From Amycolatopsis viridis (lineage in GTDB: Bacteria; Actinomycetota; Actinomycetes; Mycobacteriales; Pseudonocardiaceae), in assembly GCF_011758765.1 (NCBI RefSeq), contig NZ_JAANOU010000001.1, positions 1,426,001-1,490,000 of the forward strand: a DNA stretch of 64,000 bases, in the 5' to 3' direction. The position numbers and the translations under genes were made by a program. Below, one piece after another: positions 51,143-59,206 of this stretch (its first letter is position 1; each line of letters opens with the position of its first letter). Under the pieces are notes generated by a model, which saw nothing but the letters and a program-made list of their open reading frames with translations, was not told the DNA's origin and did no database searches.

Positions 51143-51763
51143 TCAGGAACCGTTGGTCGTGCGTGAAGACTGCCTCCTTTCCTGGGTCTCCCGGCGGACC
51201 CGGTCCATGTGTTCGTGCAAGGCCGTCACCTCGACGGCCAGTTCGGGGTACACCTGGTCGAGGTGCTGGCTGACCCCGGCCAGCGGCGACAACAGTGCCG
51301 AGGCGTCGTCCTCGGCCAGTGCACGCCGGACCCGTCCGACTCCCGGCACTCCCTCCAAGGCGCTGATCTGCCCGGCCAACCGGCGCAGCGAAGCGGAGTT
51401 CTCGCGTGCCCATCGGGTGACCGCCTTCTCCTCCGCGCGGCGGTCACGTGTCTCCTGTACTCGTTGATCGGCCGTGTTGCCGCTGCCCGTGGCATCCCGG
51501 AGCCGCAGGTAACGACGCTCGGCCGCCTGTCTGCTGGCCACGCCGAGCGCCGGCGCCAGCTCCGCCCAGCTGACTCCCGCGTCGCGCGCGGCCTTGATGA
51601 GCTGGGGCTCCCAGGCCGTCAACTCGTCGCGCAGTGCTCGCAGTACGCGGAGCGCCGCGAGCACCTCCGCCGGTTCGTGCTCGCCGGCATCCTCGCCGAG
51701 CACGTCCACCAGCAGTTCCACTGCGTCATGCATGTTCTCGTAGGGCGGCACGAATGTCATCAT
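51143..51763 (-). CDS. HSP18 transcriptional regulator-like protein
   Basis: The protein has about 206 residues. The central WEPQLIKAARDAGVSWAELAPALGVASRQAAERRYLRLR is a helix-turn-helix of the type seen in actinobacterial proteins encoded beside hsp20 genes. A helical region follows (VGRVRRALAEDDASALLSPLAGVSQHLDQVYPELAVEV). It is divergent from the Hsp20 gene and is its probable regulator. The longest frame starts at a TTG at 51787, which is instead part of a TTGACA promoter-like sequence. The ATG at 51763, or that at 51733 (MHDAVELL), is likelier. Confidence 0.75.
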   Translation of the reverse strand: MMTFVPPYENMHDAVELLVDVLGEDAGEHEPAEVLAALRVLRALRDELTAWEPQLIKAARDAGVSWAELAPALGVASRQAAERRYLRLRDATGSGNTADQRVQETRDRRAEEKAVTRWARENSASLRRLAGQISALEGVPGVGRVRRALAEDDASALLSPLAGVSQHLDQVYPELAVEVTALHEHMDRVRRETQERRQSSRTTNGS

Positions 51764-51780
51764 TCCGATGACGGACGGAC

Positions 51781-51809
51781 TTGTCAACTGGAGGACGACG
51801 CGCTATAAC
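51781..51809 (+). promoter_or_regulatory. Promoter of the Hsp20 gene
   Basis: TTGTCA (51781-51786) and TATAAC (51804-51809) are spaced 17 bp apart, a good sigma-70 type pair for an actinobacterium. The transcript would start about 50 bases before the Hsp20 gene. The same -35 overlaps the start region of the divergent regulator, so binding there could control both genes. Confidence 0.65.
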
Positions 51810-51865
51810 TGTGGTGTGCGACGTCAACGCCAAGGAGATACCGGACCCGAGGAGGTGTGACCCAG

Positions 51866-52303
51866 ATGTTGATGCGCACTGATCCCTTCCGCGAACTGGA
51901 CCGCCTGACCCAGCAGGTGTTCGGCCAGGGGCCTGGAACGTGGTCACGCCCGGCGATGATGCCGATGGACGCCTACCGTGCGGGCGACGAATTCGTCGTG
52001 GTGTTCGACCTGCCCGGTGTGGATCCGGACGCGATCGAGCTGGACATCGAGCGCAACGTGCTGACCGTCAAGGCGGAGCGGCGTCCCGCTGCTACCGGGG
52101 ACGACGTCGAGATGCAGGTGGCCGAGCGGCCGCTCGGGGTGTTCTCCCGGCAGCTCTTCCTGGGCGACACGCTGGACACCGAGAACATCAAGGCGAACTA
52201 CGAGGCGGGTGTGCTGACGCTGCGGATCCCGGTTGCCGAGGCCGCCAAGCCGCGCAAGATCGCAGTCGAGAGTGGTGAGAGCCGCAAGGAGATCACCGCT
52301 TGA
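51866..52303 (+). CDS. Hsp20/alpha-crystallin family small heat shock protein
   Basis: The 145-residue protein has the alpha-crystallin domain at about residues 38-130: [80 protein letters not shown]. The GVLTLRIP motif and the C-terminal IxI-like KIAV are seen. It binds unfolding proteins as large oligomers. The ATG at 51866 has GAGGAGG upstream. It is divergent from the HSP18-regulator gene. Confidence 0.95.
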   Translation: MLMRTDPFRELDRLTQQVFGQGPGTWSRPAMMPMDAYRAGDEFVVVFDLPGVDPDAIELDIERNVLTVKAERRPAATGDDVEMQVAERPLGVFSRQLFLGDTLDTENIKANYEAGVLTLRIPVAEAAKPRKIAVESGESRKEITA

Positions 52304-52308
52304 GATTG

Positions 52309-52374
52309 CTGCGGGAGGGGTGATGCTCGGACAACCGTGGACGAGCACCCGGGCATCACCCGGTTCTCCCGCTG
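52309..52374 (+). terminator. Nested stem-loop after hsp20
   Basis: GCGGGAG/CTCCCGC encloses GGGTGATGC/GCATCACCC and an inner GCTCG/CGAGC, forming a long interrupted stem that starts 5 bp past the Hsp20 stop. Confidence 0.65.
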
Positions 52375-52386
52375 CTCGTCGCTCGA

Positions 52387-52392
52387 TACGGT
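52387..52392 (+). promoter_or_regulatory. -10 element of a probable leaderless transcript
   Basis: TACGGT (TANNNT) lies six bases before the GTG at 52399, and no ribosome-binding site precedes that GTG, so the oxidoreductase mRNA probably starts at its first codon. Confidence 0.5.
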
Positions 52393-52398
52393 GAGTTG

Positions 52399-53763
52399 GT
52401 GGGACTCATCGCCGAGCTCGAAGCCGATTTCGTGACGACCGACCGGGATGTGCTGGCCGGTTACCGCTTCGACCAGGCCGGATTCGGCACTGCGGGTGTG
52501 CCGATCGCCCTGGCCCGGCCGTCCAGGACCGAAGACGTCGTAAGAATCATGCGTGTCGCTTCCCGGCACCGGACCCCTGTCGTCCCGCAAGGTGCCCGGA
52601 CGGGACTGTCCGGAGGGGCGAACGCGGTGGATGGGGCGATCCTGCTCTCCATGGAGCGGATGACCCGCATCCTGGAGATCGACGAGATCAACCACACGGC
52701 GACGGTGCAGCCGGGAGTTGTGAACGCCGTGCTGTCCCGCGCCGTCGAGGACAAGGGCCTGTTCTATCCGCCCGACCCCGGCTCGTGGGAGTCGTCGACG
52801 ATCGGTGGCAACGTCGCCACCAACGCCGGCGGGCTCTGCTGCGTGAAATACGGCGTCACCGCTGACTTCGTCCGGGAGCTGGAGGTGGTGCTGGCCGACG
52901 GTCGAGTGCTGCGGACCGGGCGCCGTACGGCGAAGGGGGTTGCGGGGTACGACCTGGTCCGGTTGTTCACCGGCTCGGAGGGAACGCTCGCGGTGATCAC
53001 CGAGATCACCGTGGCGCTGAGGCCCGTGGCGGAGGCGCCGTTGACGGCGGTCGCGTTCTTCGCGACCCCGCCGGCGGCGTGCCGGACGGTCACGGAGTAC
53101 CTCGGCACGGGGCAACGTCCGTCAGTACTGGAGCTGATGGACAAGCCGACGATCGACGCGGTCGCGGCGTACCGGGACCTGGGTTTCCCAGCCGACGTCG
53201 AGGCCGTGCTGATCGCCCAGTCGGACCGTGGTCCGGCGGCGCCGCGGGATCTCGAGACCTTCGCCAAGGTCGCCCGAAGCTGCGGAGCGACCGACGTGCT
53301 GGTGGCGAGCGACCGCGCCGAGGCGGACATGCTCATCGCGGCACGACGGCTCGCCGGTGTGGCCATGGAACGGCTGGGTGACCGGCTCGTCGACGACGTG
53401 TGCGTGCCACGCTCGCGGTTGGCGGAGTTCTTCGAGGGAGTCACCGCCATCTCGCGCGAGCACGACGTGCTGATCCCGACATGCGGGCACGCGGGGGACG
53501 GCAACATGCACCCGAACGTGGTCTTCGACGGCGCAGACCCGGACTCGGTGCGGCGTGGCAGGGCCGCGTTCGACGCGATCATGGCGCTCGGTCTCCGGCT
53601 CGGCGGCACGATCACCGGCGAACACGGCGTAGGCACGTTGAAGCGGGATTGGCTGGAGACGGAGCTGGGCGAGGTGGGTGTCTCGGTCCACCAGGCGGTC
53701 AAACAGGCGTTCGACCCGCTGGGGATTCTGAACCCCGGCAAGGTCGTTCGCCCGCTACCGTGA
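52399..53763 (+). CDS. FAD-linked oxidase, GlcD / D-lactate dehydrogenase type
   Basis: A 454-residue flavoprotein. The N-terminal FAD-binding half (PVVPQGARTGLSGGANAVDGAILLSMERM, PPDPGSWESSTIGGNVATNAGG) and the C-terminal half with metal and substrate His residues (CGHAGDGNMHPNVVF, GEHGVGTLKRDWL) match glycolate oxidase GlcD and D-2-hydroxyacid dehydrogenases. It oxidises a 2-hydroxy acid to a 2-oxo acid. The aminotransferase gene starts 4 bp after the stop, so the 2-oxo product may be transaminated. The substrate is unknown. Confidence 0.93.
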   Translation: MGLIAELEADFVTTDRDVLAGYRFDQAGFGTAGVPIALARPSRTEDVVRIMRVASRHRTPVVPQGARTGLSGGANAVDGAILLSMERMTRILEIDEINHTATVQPGVVNAVLSRAVEDKGLFYPPDPGSWESSTIGGNVATNAGGLCCVKYGVTADFVRELEVVLADGRVLRTGRRTAKGVAGYDLVRLFTGSEGTLAVITEITVALRPVAEAPLTAVAFFATPPAACRTVTEYLGTGQRPSVLELMDKPTIDAVAAYRDLGFPADVEAVLIAQSDRGPAAPRDLETFAKVARSCGATDVLVASDRAEADMLIAARRLAGVAMERLGDRLVDDVCVPRSRLAEFFEGVTAISREHDVLIPTCGHAGDGNMHPNVVFDGADPDSVRRGRAAFDAIMALGLRLGGTITGEHGVGTLKRDWLETELGEVGVSVHQAVKQAFDPLGILNPGKVVRPLP

Positions 53764-53767
53764 GGGG

Positions 53768-55030
53768 ATGGAGACAGCACTGTGGCATCCGTTCTCGGAC
53801 ATGGCAGTGGTCCGGGACGAGGAATTCGTCCTCGAACGAGGCGAGGACGTGTGGGTCTACGACGCCGCCGGCAACCGCTACCTGGATGCCACGGCCAGCC
53901 TGTGGTACGCCAACGCGGGCCACGGCCGGACGGAGATCGCCGACGCCGCCGCCGAGCAGATGCGCAAGCTCGCCGGCTACTCGATATTCGGCGACTTCGC
54001 CAATGAACCGGCCCGCGCGCTCGCGGGACGGCTCGCGGACCTCGCACCGATGCCGGATGCCAAGGTATTCCTCACCACCGGAGGTGGCGAGGCGATCGAC
54101 AGTGCGGTCAAGATCGCCCGCCGGTACCACGACGCGCAGGGGCAGCCCGAGCGCGTGCACGTCATCAGTCGTACGAACTCCTACCACGGCACGAACGGCA
54201 TTGGCACCGGCGTCGCCGGCATCGACGCCAACCGAATCGGGTTCGGCGAAATCCTGCCCTCCTCGTCACGCGTTGCCTACGACTCGGTGGACGCGTTGCG
54301 CGAGGAGATCCGGCGCGTCGGTCCGGACCGCGTCGCGGCGTTCCTGTTCGAGCCCGTCATCGGCGCGGGCGGTGTGCTCGCGCCGCCCGAGGGATACGTG
54401 CAGGGCGTGGTGGACGTGTGCCGCGAGTACGGCGTCCTGGTGATCGCCGATGCGGTGATCTGCGGGTTCGGCAGGCTCGGCACCTGGTTCGGCGTCGAGC
54501 GGTGGGGCGTGGAGCCGGACCTGATCACCTTCGCCAAGGGGGTCACCAGCGGCTACCTGCCGATGGGCGGTGTGGTCGTGCACGGGCGCGTGGCCGAGCC
54601 GTTCTGGGAGCGGCCCGGAACGACCCTCCGGCACGGCGCCACCTACTCGGGCCACCCGGCCTGCTGCGCCGCGGCGCTGGCCAACCTCGACATCCTCGCG
54701 CGGGACAACCTGGTCGAGCGGGGCCGGCTCCTGGAAGACGAGCTCGCCGCGGCCCTGAAGCCACTGACGGCGCACCCCCTGGTGCGCGAGGTGCGGGCGG
54801 GAGTCGGCCTGCTGGCGGCCGTCGAGTTGCAGCCGGAGCTGTTCGACCGGCTACCTTCCGCCGTACCCGACCTCAGCCTGCTCATCCGTCAGCGCGGTGT
54901 GCTCACCCGGACACTCGCCAAGGCGCTGGCCGTGTCGCCGCCGTTGACGATCCGGAGCCCGGAGATCAACGAGATCGGCCGGGCGTTCGCAGCCGGACTC
55001 GATGAGCTGGCGCAGAAGGCAGGGGAGTGA
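53768..55030 (+). CDS. Class III (omega) aminotransferase
   Basis: The 420-residue PLP enzyme has LWHPFSDMAVVRDEEFVLERGEDVWVYDAAGNRYLDA at the start, VFLTTGGGEAIDSAVKIAR, FEPVIGAGGV, the ADAVICGFGRLG variant of the DExxxGxGRTG motif and the PLP Lys in ITFAKGVTSGYLPMGG. Asp of DAVICGFG keeps the pyridine-N contact. Many relatives use 2-oxo acids or omega-amines. It is coupled to the FAD oxidase before it, suggesting oxidation then amination of one compound. It is not the housekeeping BioA or ArgD. Confidence 0.93.
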   Translation: METALWHPFSDMAVVRDEEFVLERGEDVWVYDAAGNRYLDATASLWYANAGHGRTEIADAAAEQMRKLAGYSIFGDFANEPARALAGRLADLAPMPDAKVFLTTGGGEAIDSAVKIARRYHDAQGQPERVHVISRTNSYHGTNGIGTGVAGIDANRIGFGEILPSSSRVAYDSVDALREEIRRVGPDRVAAFLFEPVIGAGGVLAPPEGYVQGVVDVCREYGVLVIADAVICGFGRLGTWFGVERWGVEPDLITFAKGVTSGYLPMGGVVVHGRVAEPFWERPGTTLRHGATYSGHPACCAAALANLDILARDNLVERGRLLEDELAAALKPLTAHPLVREVRAGVGLLAAVELQPELFDRLPSAVPDLSLLIRQRGVLTRTLAKALAVSPPLTIRSPEINEIGRAFAAGLDELAQKAGE

Positions 55031-55146
55031 GCCAGGGCCGGTGACGCACCGAGCGCGCGCGGCGTCCCGGCGCACGGGATGGGTGCGTGGCGGCGGTTCG
55101 GTGACCTTGGCGCGTGACCTCGTGCCGGCCGCCCCGTGCCCGGGGC

Positions 55147-55176
55147 CGACACCCCTACCAGCGACACCCCTACCAG
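55147..55176. repeat. Tandem 15-bp repeat
   Basis: CGACACCCCTACCAG occurs twice head-to-tail in the gap between the aminotransferase and FMN-reductase genes. Confidence 0.85.
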
Positions 55177-55308
55177 CGGGCCTGGGCCGGTGACTGGCGA
55201 TGGGACAACGGCGATCGCTGGCTGGGTGCCCCTCTCGAGCGGGCGGGCGCGGATCAGCCGGCGACGGCCCTCGCGAGTGGAGGCGAGGCCAGGCCGGCTG
55301 CGACAGGG

Positions 55309-55342
55309 GGCCGGTCACCCGCTTGCGAGCGGGTGACCGGCC
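55309..55342. terminator. Long perfect hairpin
   Basis: A 15-bp perfect stem (GGCCGGTCACCCGCT and its complement) with loop TGCG lies six bases beyond the stop of the leftward FMN-reductase gene and can also end the rightward aminotransferase transcript. Confidence 0.85.
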
Positions 55343-55348
55343 CTGGGG

Positions 55349-55927
55349 TCAGCTGGCGTAGGGCCGCACTCGCCGCGCGTCGCGGAGAGCGTGGGCCCAC
55401 CAGGACAGCTGGTCGAGCAGAGCCTTGGCCGCCGCTGTGGCCGCGTCGGGGCTCACCAGCTCGCCCTGGTCGTCGAACTGGCCCCAGGCACCGTGGAAGC
55501 TCACGGTCTCCCGGATCGTCGTCGCGTGCAGCTCGGCGAAAACCGGCCGCAGGTGCTCCACCGCCCGCAACCCACCGGACAGCCCGCCGTACGACACGAA
55601 CGCCACCGGCTTCGCCTGCCACTGCGTCCCGTGCCAGTCGAGCAGCGTCTTCAGCGACGCCGGGTAGCTGTGGTTGTACTCCGGGGTCACCACGACGAAC
55701 GCGTCCGCCCGCTCCAGCCGCTCGCTGATCGCCCGCACCTCGTCGGTCACCTGGCCGGAGAGCGCCGCGGGAAGGTTCGCCTCGGCGAGGTCGATCACGT
55801 CGAGCCGGTAGCCGCCGTGGGCGGACGCCTGCTTGGCGAACCACCTCGCGACCACCGGCCCGAACCGGCCCTCCCGCGTGCTCCCGACGATTACCGCAAC
55901 ATCAAGTTGGTCCATGCCGGCCAGCAT
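55349..55927 (-). CDS. NADPH-dependent FMN reductase family protein
   Basis: The 192-residue flavodoxin-like protein has VAVIVGSTREGRFGPVVARWF (phosphate loop), VVVTPEYNHSYPASLKTLLDW (isoalloxazine loop) and VSYGGLSGGLRAVEHL. These enzymes reduce FMN, quinones or azo compounds with NADPH. The ATG at 55927 has GAGG four bases upstream, so the N-terminus is MLAGMDQLDV; MDQLDV (55915) is possible. It is in line with the next NAD(P)-binding gene (23-bp gap) and an HxlR regulator, a common redox-stress trio. Confidence 0.92.
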   Translation of the reverse strand: MLAGMDQLDVAVIVGSTREGRFGPVVARWFAKQASAHGGYRLDVIDLAEANLPAALSGQVTDEVRAISERLERADAFVVVTPEYNHSYPASLKTLLDWHGTQWQAKPVAFVSYGGLSGGLRAVEHLRPVFAELHATTIRETVSFHGAWGQFDDQGELVSPDAATAAAKALLDQLSWWAHALRDARRVRPYAS

Positions 55928-55942
55928 GTAACCTCGACAATA

Positions 55943-55954
55943 CTTGAAGTCAAG
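55943..55954. promoter_or_regulatory. Palindromic candidate operator upstream of FMN reductase
   Basis: CTTGAAGTCAAG has 5-bp arms around AG and lies 16 bp before the reductase ATG. It overlaps the 3' end of the NAD(P)-binding gene. Its position suggests a local regulatory site, perhaps for the nearby HxlR protein. Confidence 0.45.
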
Positions 55955-56570
55955 CGCCGCTGATCACGACGTGCTGCCGCTGGTGACGCCCGTTCAGAGC
56001 CTCGTCGACCAGCGCGATCGCGAAGTCGGCATAGGAAATCCGGTCCGCTGGGTTGCCGTGCGGAGCCACCCGGTAGGCGCCGGTGCGCCCCGCGGAGTGA
56101 TCGAAATCTCCGGCCGGGCTGACGTACAACCAGTTCACCTCGCTGTCGCGCAGCACCGCCAACCCGGCCGCGTGTGCCGCGGAGAACGGGCGGAACTCGG
56201 CCGGGAACCCGGGTGCGTCCATCCACGCCTGCCCCGACGCGTCCGCCGCCAGCGACGCGATGCCCACGACGACCAGGCGCGCGGGCGCGGCCGCGACCAG
56301 CGCCCGTGCCGACTCCGTGAAGAAGGCGTGCGGGTCGGTGCCCTCGCCGTAGACGGCGGCCGCCGAGATCACCGCGTCCTGGTCCTTCACCAGGGCGGCG
56401 ACGGCCGCCGGATCGGTGACGTCGCCCGCGACCAGTTCCACCCCGTCCGGCGCCGCGTGCTGGGCCGGGTCGCGGACCACGGCCGTCACGTCGTGTCCAC
56501 GCCCCGAAGCCTCCGTGACCACCTGCCGTCCCGCTCGCCCACCGGCGCCGAAAACCACGATTCTGCTCAT
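55950..56570 (-). CDS. NAD(P)-binding oxidoreductase (SDR-like, YwnB type)
   Basis: The 206-residue Rossmann protein has the nucleotide loop VFGAGGRAGRQVVTEA, DVTDPAAVAALVKDQDAVISAAA, RLVVVGIASL and WLYVSPAGDFD. It lacks the YxxxK pair of classical SDRs and fits the NmrA/flavin-reductase-like group that binds NAD(P)H. It is divergent from the HxlR regulator and precedes the FMN reductase on the same strand, so the three form one redox-responsive unit. Confidence 0.88.
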   Translation of the reverse strand: MSRIVVFGAGGRAGRQVVTEASGRGHDVTAVVRDPAQHAAPDGVELVAGDVTDPAAVAALVKDQDAVISAAAVYGEGTDPHAFFTESARALVAAAPARLVVVGIASLAADASGQAWMDAPGFPAEFRPFSAAHAAGLAVLRDSEVNWLYVSPAGDFDHSAGRTGAYRVAPHGNPADRISYADFAIALVDEALNGRHQRQHVVISGA

Positions 56571-56626
56571 GACGCGACCGTAGCCAGCACCCTGGTTTCC
56601 TCCCGGATACCGACTATCGTGGCAGT

Positions 56627-56992
56627 ATGCGTGAACCCCTGCCGCCGGACATGTTCGACGAGATCTGCCCGTCGGGCCTGGTGCCGATCCGGTTCGGCGA
56701 CAAGTGGGCGCCGCTGGTGATCGCCTGCCTGGAGGGCGGGCCGCGCCGGTTCTCCGAACTGCGCGTGCCGTTGCAGCGGGTGACGCCGAAGATGCTGACC
56801 AAGTCGCTGCGCGGTCTCGAACGCGACGGTCTCGTCCGCCGCACCAGCCACTGCGGGACACCGGCGCGCGTTGAATACGAGCTCACGCCCCTCGGCCGCA
56901 GCATGCTGGCGCCGATGAAAGCGGTCTACGCCTGGGCGGGCGAGCACTGGGAGGAGCTGCTCGACGCGCGGGAGTCCTACGCGCAGCGCTAG
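56627..56992 (+). CDS. HxlR family transcriptional regulator
   Basis: The 121-residue protein has the conserved Cys (FDEICPSGLVPIRFGDKW) and recognition helix (RRFSELRVPLQRVTPKMLTKSLRGLERDGLVRR) of HxlR proteins, ending with the usual wing and helix. Such regulators respond to oxidants or aldehydes through that Cys. It is divergent from the SDR and FMN-reductase pair, its probable target. The 56-bp gap contains ATAC...GTAT symmetry around 56610-56631 but no strict palindrome. Confidence 0.93.
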   Translation: MREPLPPDMFDEICPSGLVPIRFGDKWAPLVIACLEGGPRRFSELRVPLQRVTPKMLTKSLRGLERDGLVRRTSHCGTPARVEYELTPLGRSMLAPMKAVYAWAGEHWEELLDARESYAQR

Positions 56993-57040
56993 CCGGGCCG
57001 GAGAGCCGGCGGCTCCCGCGGTGGCCTGGGCGGGCACCGC

Positions 57041-58051
57041 TCAGGGCGTCAGCCGCGCCGAGGCTCGGGCCAGGGCCTCGGTGAGCGGGGTCGTGCCGTT
57101 GTCGCGCGCAGCCGTCAGGACCGCGGACACCGTGTCCCCGATCGACTCGACGCGGGACATCGCCGCGGTGTGGGACAGGCCCTCGACCTCCCGGAGCAGG
57201 ACGTACACCGCGCCGCCCGCGCTCGCCACGAAGTCCGGCACCCACACGATCCCCCGGGCAGCCAGGCCCCCGGCGACCGAATCCTCCGTGAGCTGGTTGT
57301 TCGCCGGGCCCACGATCAGCGGCACGGACAACTCCGGCACCAGCTCCGCCGGCAGCACCCCACCCACAGCGGCCGGCACCAGGATGTCCGCGGGCGTCCG
57401 CAACGCCTTGGCCGGCTCCACCCACTCGAACTCGCCCGTACGCTTCGCAGGGTCCACATCGGACACCAGGACCCGCGCGCCAGCCTCCGACACGTGCCGC
57501 GCCACCAGTCCGCCCACCGAACCCAGCCCGCTGACGACCACCGTGCGGCCGACGAGGTCGGCAGTGCCGAACACGTGCCGCGCTCCCGCGCGCACCGCCG
57601 CGAACACCCCCGCCGCCGTCGGCACGCTCGACGAACCCGTCCCGCCGTGCTCCGCCGGCAGGCAGAACACCCGCGACGTCGCGCGCCGCACCACCACCAT
57701 GTCGTCCGGGCCCGTCCCCACATCCGGGCCACCGAAGTAGGAACCGCCGAAGGAGTCGATCATCTCGCCCAGATCGAGCAACGCCGCCTCGCGCAGCTCC
57801 GGTGTCAGTGACGTCCCCGGTTCGAGTGCGATCACGCTCTTGCCGCCGCCGAAATCCAGTCCGGCCGCGGCGTTCTTCAACGTCATCGCCTCCGACAGGC
57901 GCAACGCGTCGGCCAGCCCGTCCCGCCAGTCCGGGTACCGGCGCAACCGGATGCCGCCCGCCGCGGGACCCAGCGCCCGCGAGTGGACCGCGACGATCAA
58001 CGCCAGGCCGGAACGGGGACCACGCCGCACCTTCACCTCTTCATGGTTCAT
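57041..58051 (-). CDS. Leucine/valine dehydrogenase family protein
   Basis: The 336-residue enzyme has the Glu/Leu/Phe/Val dehydrogenase core: SGLALIVAVHSRALGPAAGGIRLRRY, LKNAAAGLDFGGGKSVI with the catalytic Lys, PDVGTGPDDM, and Rossmann VVVSGLGSVGGLVARHV. It reversibly deaminates branched-chain amino acids with NAD. Valine dehydrogenase supplies antibiotic precursors in streptomycetes. The ATG at 58051 yields a slightly short N-terminus. It is divergent from an Lrp gene, the usual control arrangement. Confidence 0.92.
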   Translation of the reverse strand: MNHEEVKVRRGPRSGLALIVAVHSRALGPAAGGIRLRRYPDWRDGLADALRLSEAMTLKNAAAGLDFGGGKSVIALEPGTSLTPELREAALLDLGEMIDSFGGSYFGGPDVGTGPDDMVVVRRATSRVFCLPAEHGGTGSSSVPTAAGVFAAVRAGARHVFGTADLVGRTVVVSGLGSVGGLVARHVSEAGARVLVSDVDPAKRTGEFEWVEPAKALRTPADILVPAAVGGVLPAELVPELSVPLIVGPANNQLTEDSVAGGLAARGIVWVPDFVASAGGAVYVLLREVEGLSHTAAMSRVESIGDTVSAVLTAARDNGTTPLTEALARASARLTP

Positions 58052-58093
58052 GGGCCGGACGCTAGGCTGATGCCCAATGGAATAGCGACTTGA

Positions 58094-58108
58094 CCGAACG
58101 ATATTCGG
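58094..58108. promoter_or_regulatory. Inverted repeat, candidate Lrp site
   Basis: CCGAA and TTCGG flank CGATA in the 79-bp gap between the divergent dehydrogenase and Lrp/AsnC genes. This 15-bp symmetric site fits the operator type of Lrp dimers. Confidence 0.5.
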
Positions 58109-58130
58109 CGCGAGCATCGGAGCTGCGAAC

Positions 58131-58598
58131 ATGGACGAACTTGATTCGGCGATCGTACGGCTTCTCCAGGAGGATGCGCGGCAGTCGAACCGGGACATCG
58201 CGCGCAAGGTCGGGATCGCGGCGTCGACGTGCCTGGAACGGATCCGCCTGCTGCGCCAGCGCGGCGTCATCCGCGGCTACCACGCCGACATCGACCTGAC
58301 CGCTCTCAACCGCGGGGTGCAGGCGCTCGTCGCGACGCAGCTCCGGCCGCTGACCCGGGACGTGGTGGACGCCTTCGAACGCTCGATGGCGCAACTGCCC
58401 GAGGTGATCGCGGTGTTCTCGATGGCGGGCAGCGACGACTTCCTCGTGCACGTCACCGCGCAGGACATCGACCAGCTGCACGCGTTCCTCCTGGAACGCT
58501 TCACCAGCCGCCGGGAGATCTTCGCCTTCCGGACCTCGATCATCTACCAGCACCGCAGCAAGCAGGTGCTCGAGCCGCTACCCGCGCCGCGTCACTGA
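58131..58598 (+). CDS. Lrp/AsnC family transcriptional regulator
   Basis: The 155-residue protein has an N-terminal helix-turn-helix (LDSAIVRLLQEDARQSNRDIARKVGIAASTCLERIRLLRQRGVIRGY) and a C-terminal RAM domain (AQLPEVIAVFSMAGSDDFLVHVTA) that binds an amino acid. It probably controls the divergent leucine/valine dehydrogenase in response to branched-chain amino acids. Its stop overlaps the 3' end of the converging NAD-binding gene by 7 bp. Confidence 0.95.
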   Translation: MDELDSAIVRLLQEDARQSNRDIARKVGIAASTCLERIRLLRQRGVIRGYHADIDLTALNRGVQALVATQLRPLTRDVVDAFERSMAQLPEVIAVFSMAGSDDFLVHVTAQDIDQLHAFLLERFTSRREIFAFRTSIIYQHRSKQVLEPLPAPRH

Positions 58599-59206
58599 TC
58601 GGGGTGCAACGCGGCGAACACCGACGGCCAGTCCGGGAGCGGCGAGTCCGCGTCGTCGTACAGCTCGAACGTCTTGCCCGACGCGGCCGGGTCGAACAGC
58701 GCTGCGACCGAGGCGTCGGCCACCGCGTCGCGGCTCACCCGGCCCTCGCCGGTGTCGCCCTGTTCGACGCGGATCCCGGTGACCGGCAGGTCGTGCAACC
58801 AGCTCGGCCGGACGATCGTGTACTGCGCGCCGCTGTCGCGCAGCGCCTGCTCGCCGCGGGCGCGCGCCTCGATGCGCGCGCTCATCTCCGGGTGCGCGGC
58901 CGGCCGGGTGAGGTAGATCTGCGACACCAGCACCACCGGGATGTCCTCGCGCGCCGCGATCTCGGCGATGGCCGCGACCCCGTGGTGCATCGCGGCCTCG
59001 GCGGCCGCCGGGTCCTTCGGCGGCTCCGCCACGATCACGACACCCTCGGCGCCGGTGAACAGGGCCGGGTCCGGTTTGCCGGTGAGGTCCAGTGCGGGTT
59101 CCGAACTGCGGCTCGCCGCCACGACCCGGTGGCCGCCACCGCTGAGCCGGTCCGCGATCCGTCGGCCGGTCCGGCCGGTACCGCCGACCACGACGAACGT
59201 GCTCAT
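58592..59206 (-). CDS. NAD(P)H-binding (NmrA-like) protein
   Basis: The 204-residue Rossmann protein has FVVVGGTGRTGRRIADRL and later QYTIVRPSWLHDLP, which place it in the NAD(P)H-binding/NmrA-like group. The ATG at 59206 overlaps the SARP stop as ATGA and follows GGGAGG, so it is translationally coupled to that regulator. It may be its direct target or a redox co-sensor. No catalytic Tyr-Lys pair is obvious. Confidence 0.87.
   Translation of the reverse strand: MSTFVVVGGTGRTGRRIADRLSGGGHRVVAASRSSEPALDLTGKPDPALFTGAEGVVIVAEPPKDPAAAEAAMHHGVAAIAEIAAREDIPVVLVSQIYLTRPAAHPEMSARIEARARGEQALRDSGAQYTIVRPSWLHDLPVTGIRVEQGDTGEGRVSRDAVADASVAALFDPAASGKTFELYDDADSPLPDWPSVFAALHPDQ

Larger units (their letters stand above)
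55031..55348. other. 318-bp gap with repeat and terminator, no gene
   Basis: Downstream of the aminotransferase the sequence has no convincing coding frame. It holds the 15-bp tandem repeat at 55147 and the long hairpin at 55309. Confidence 0.65.
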
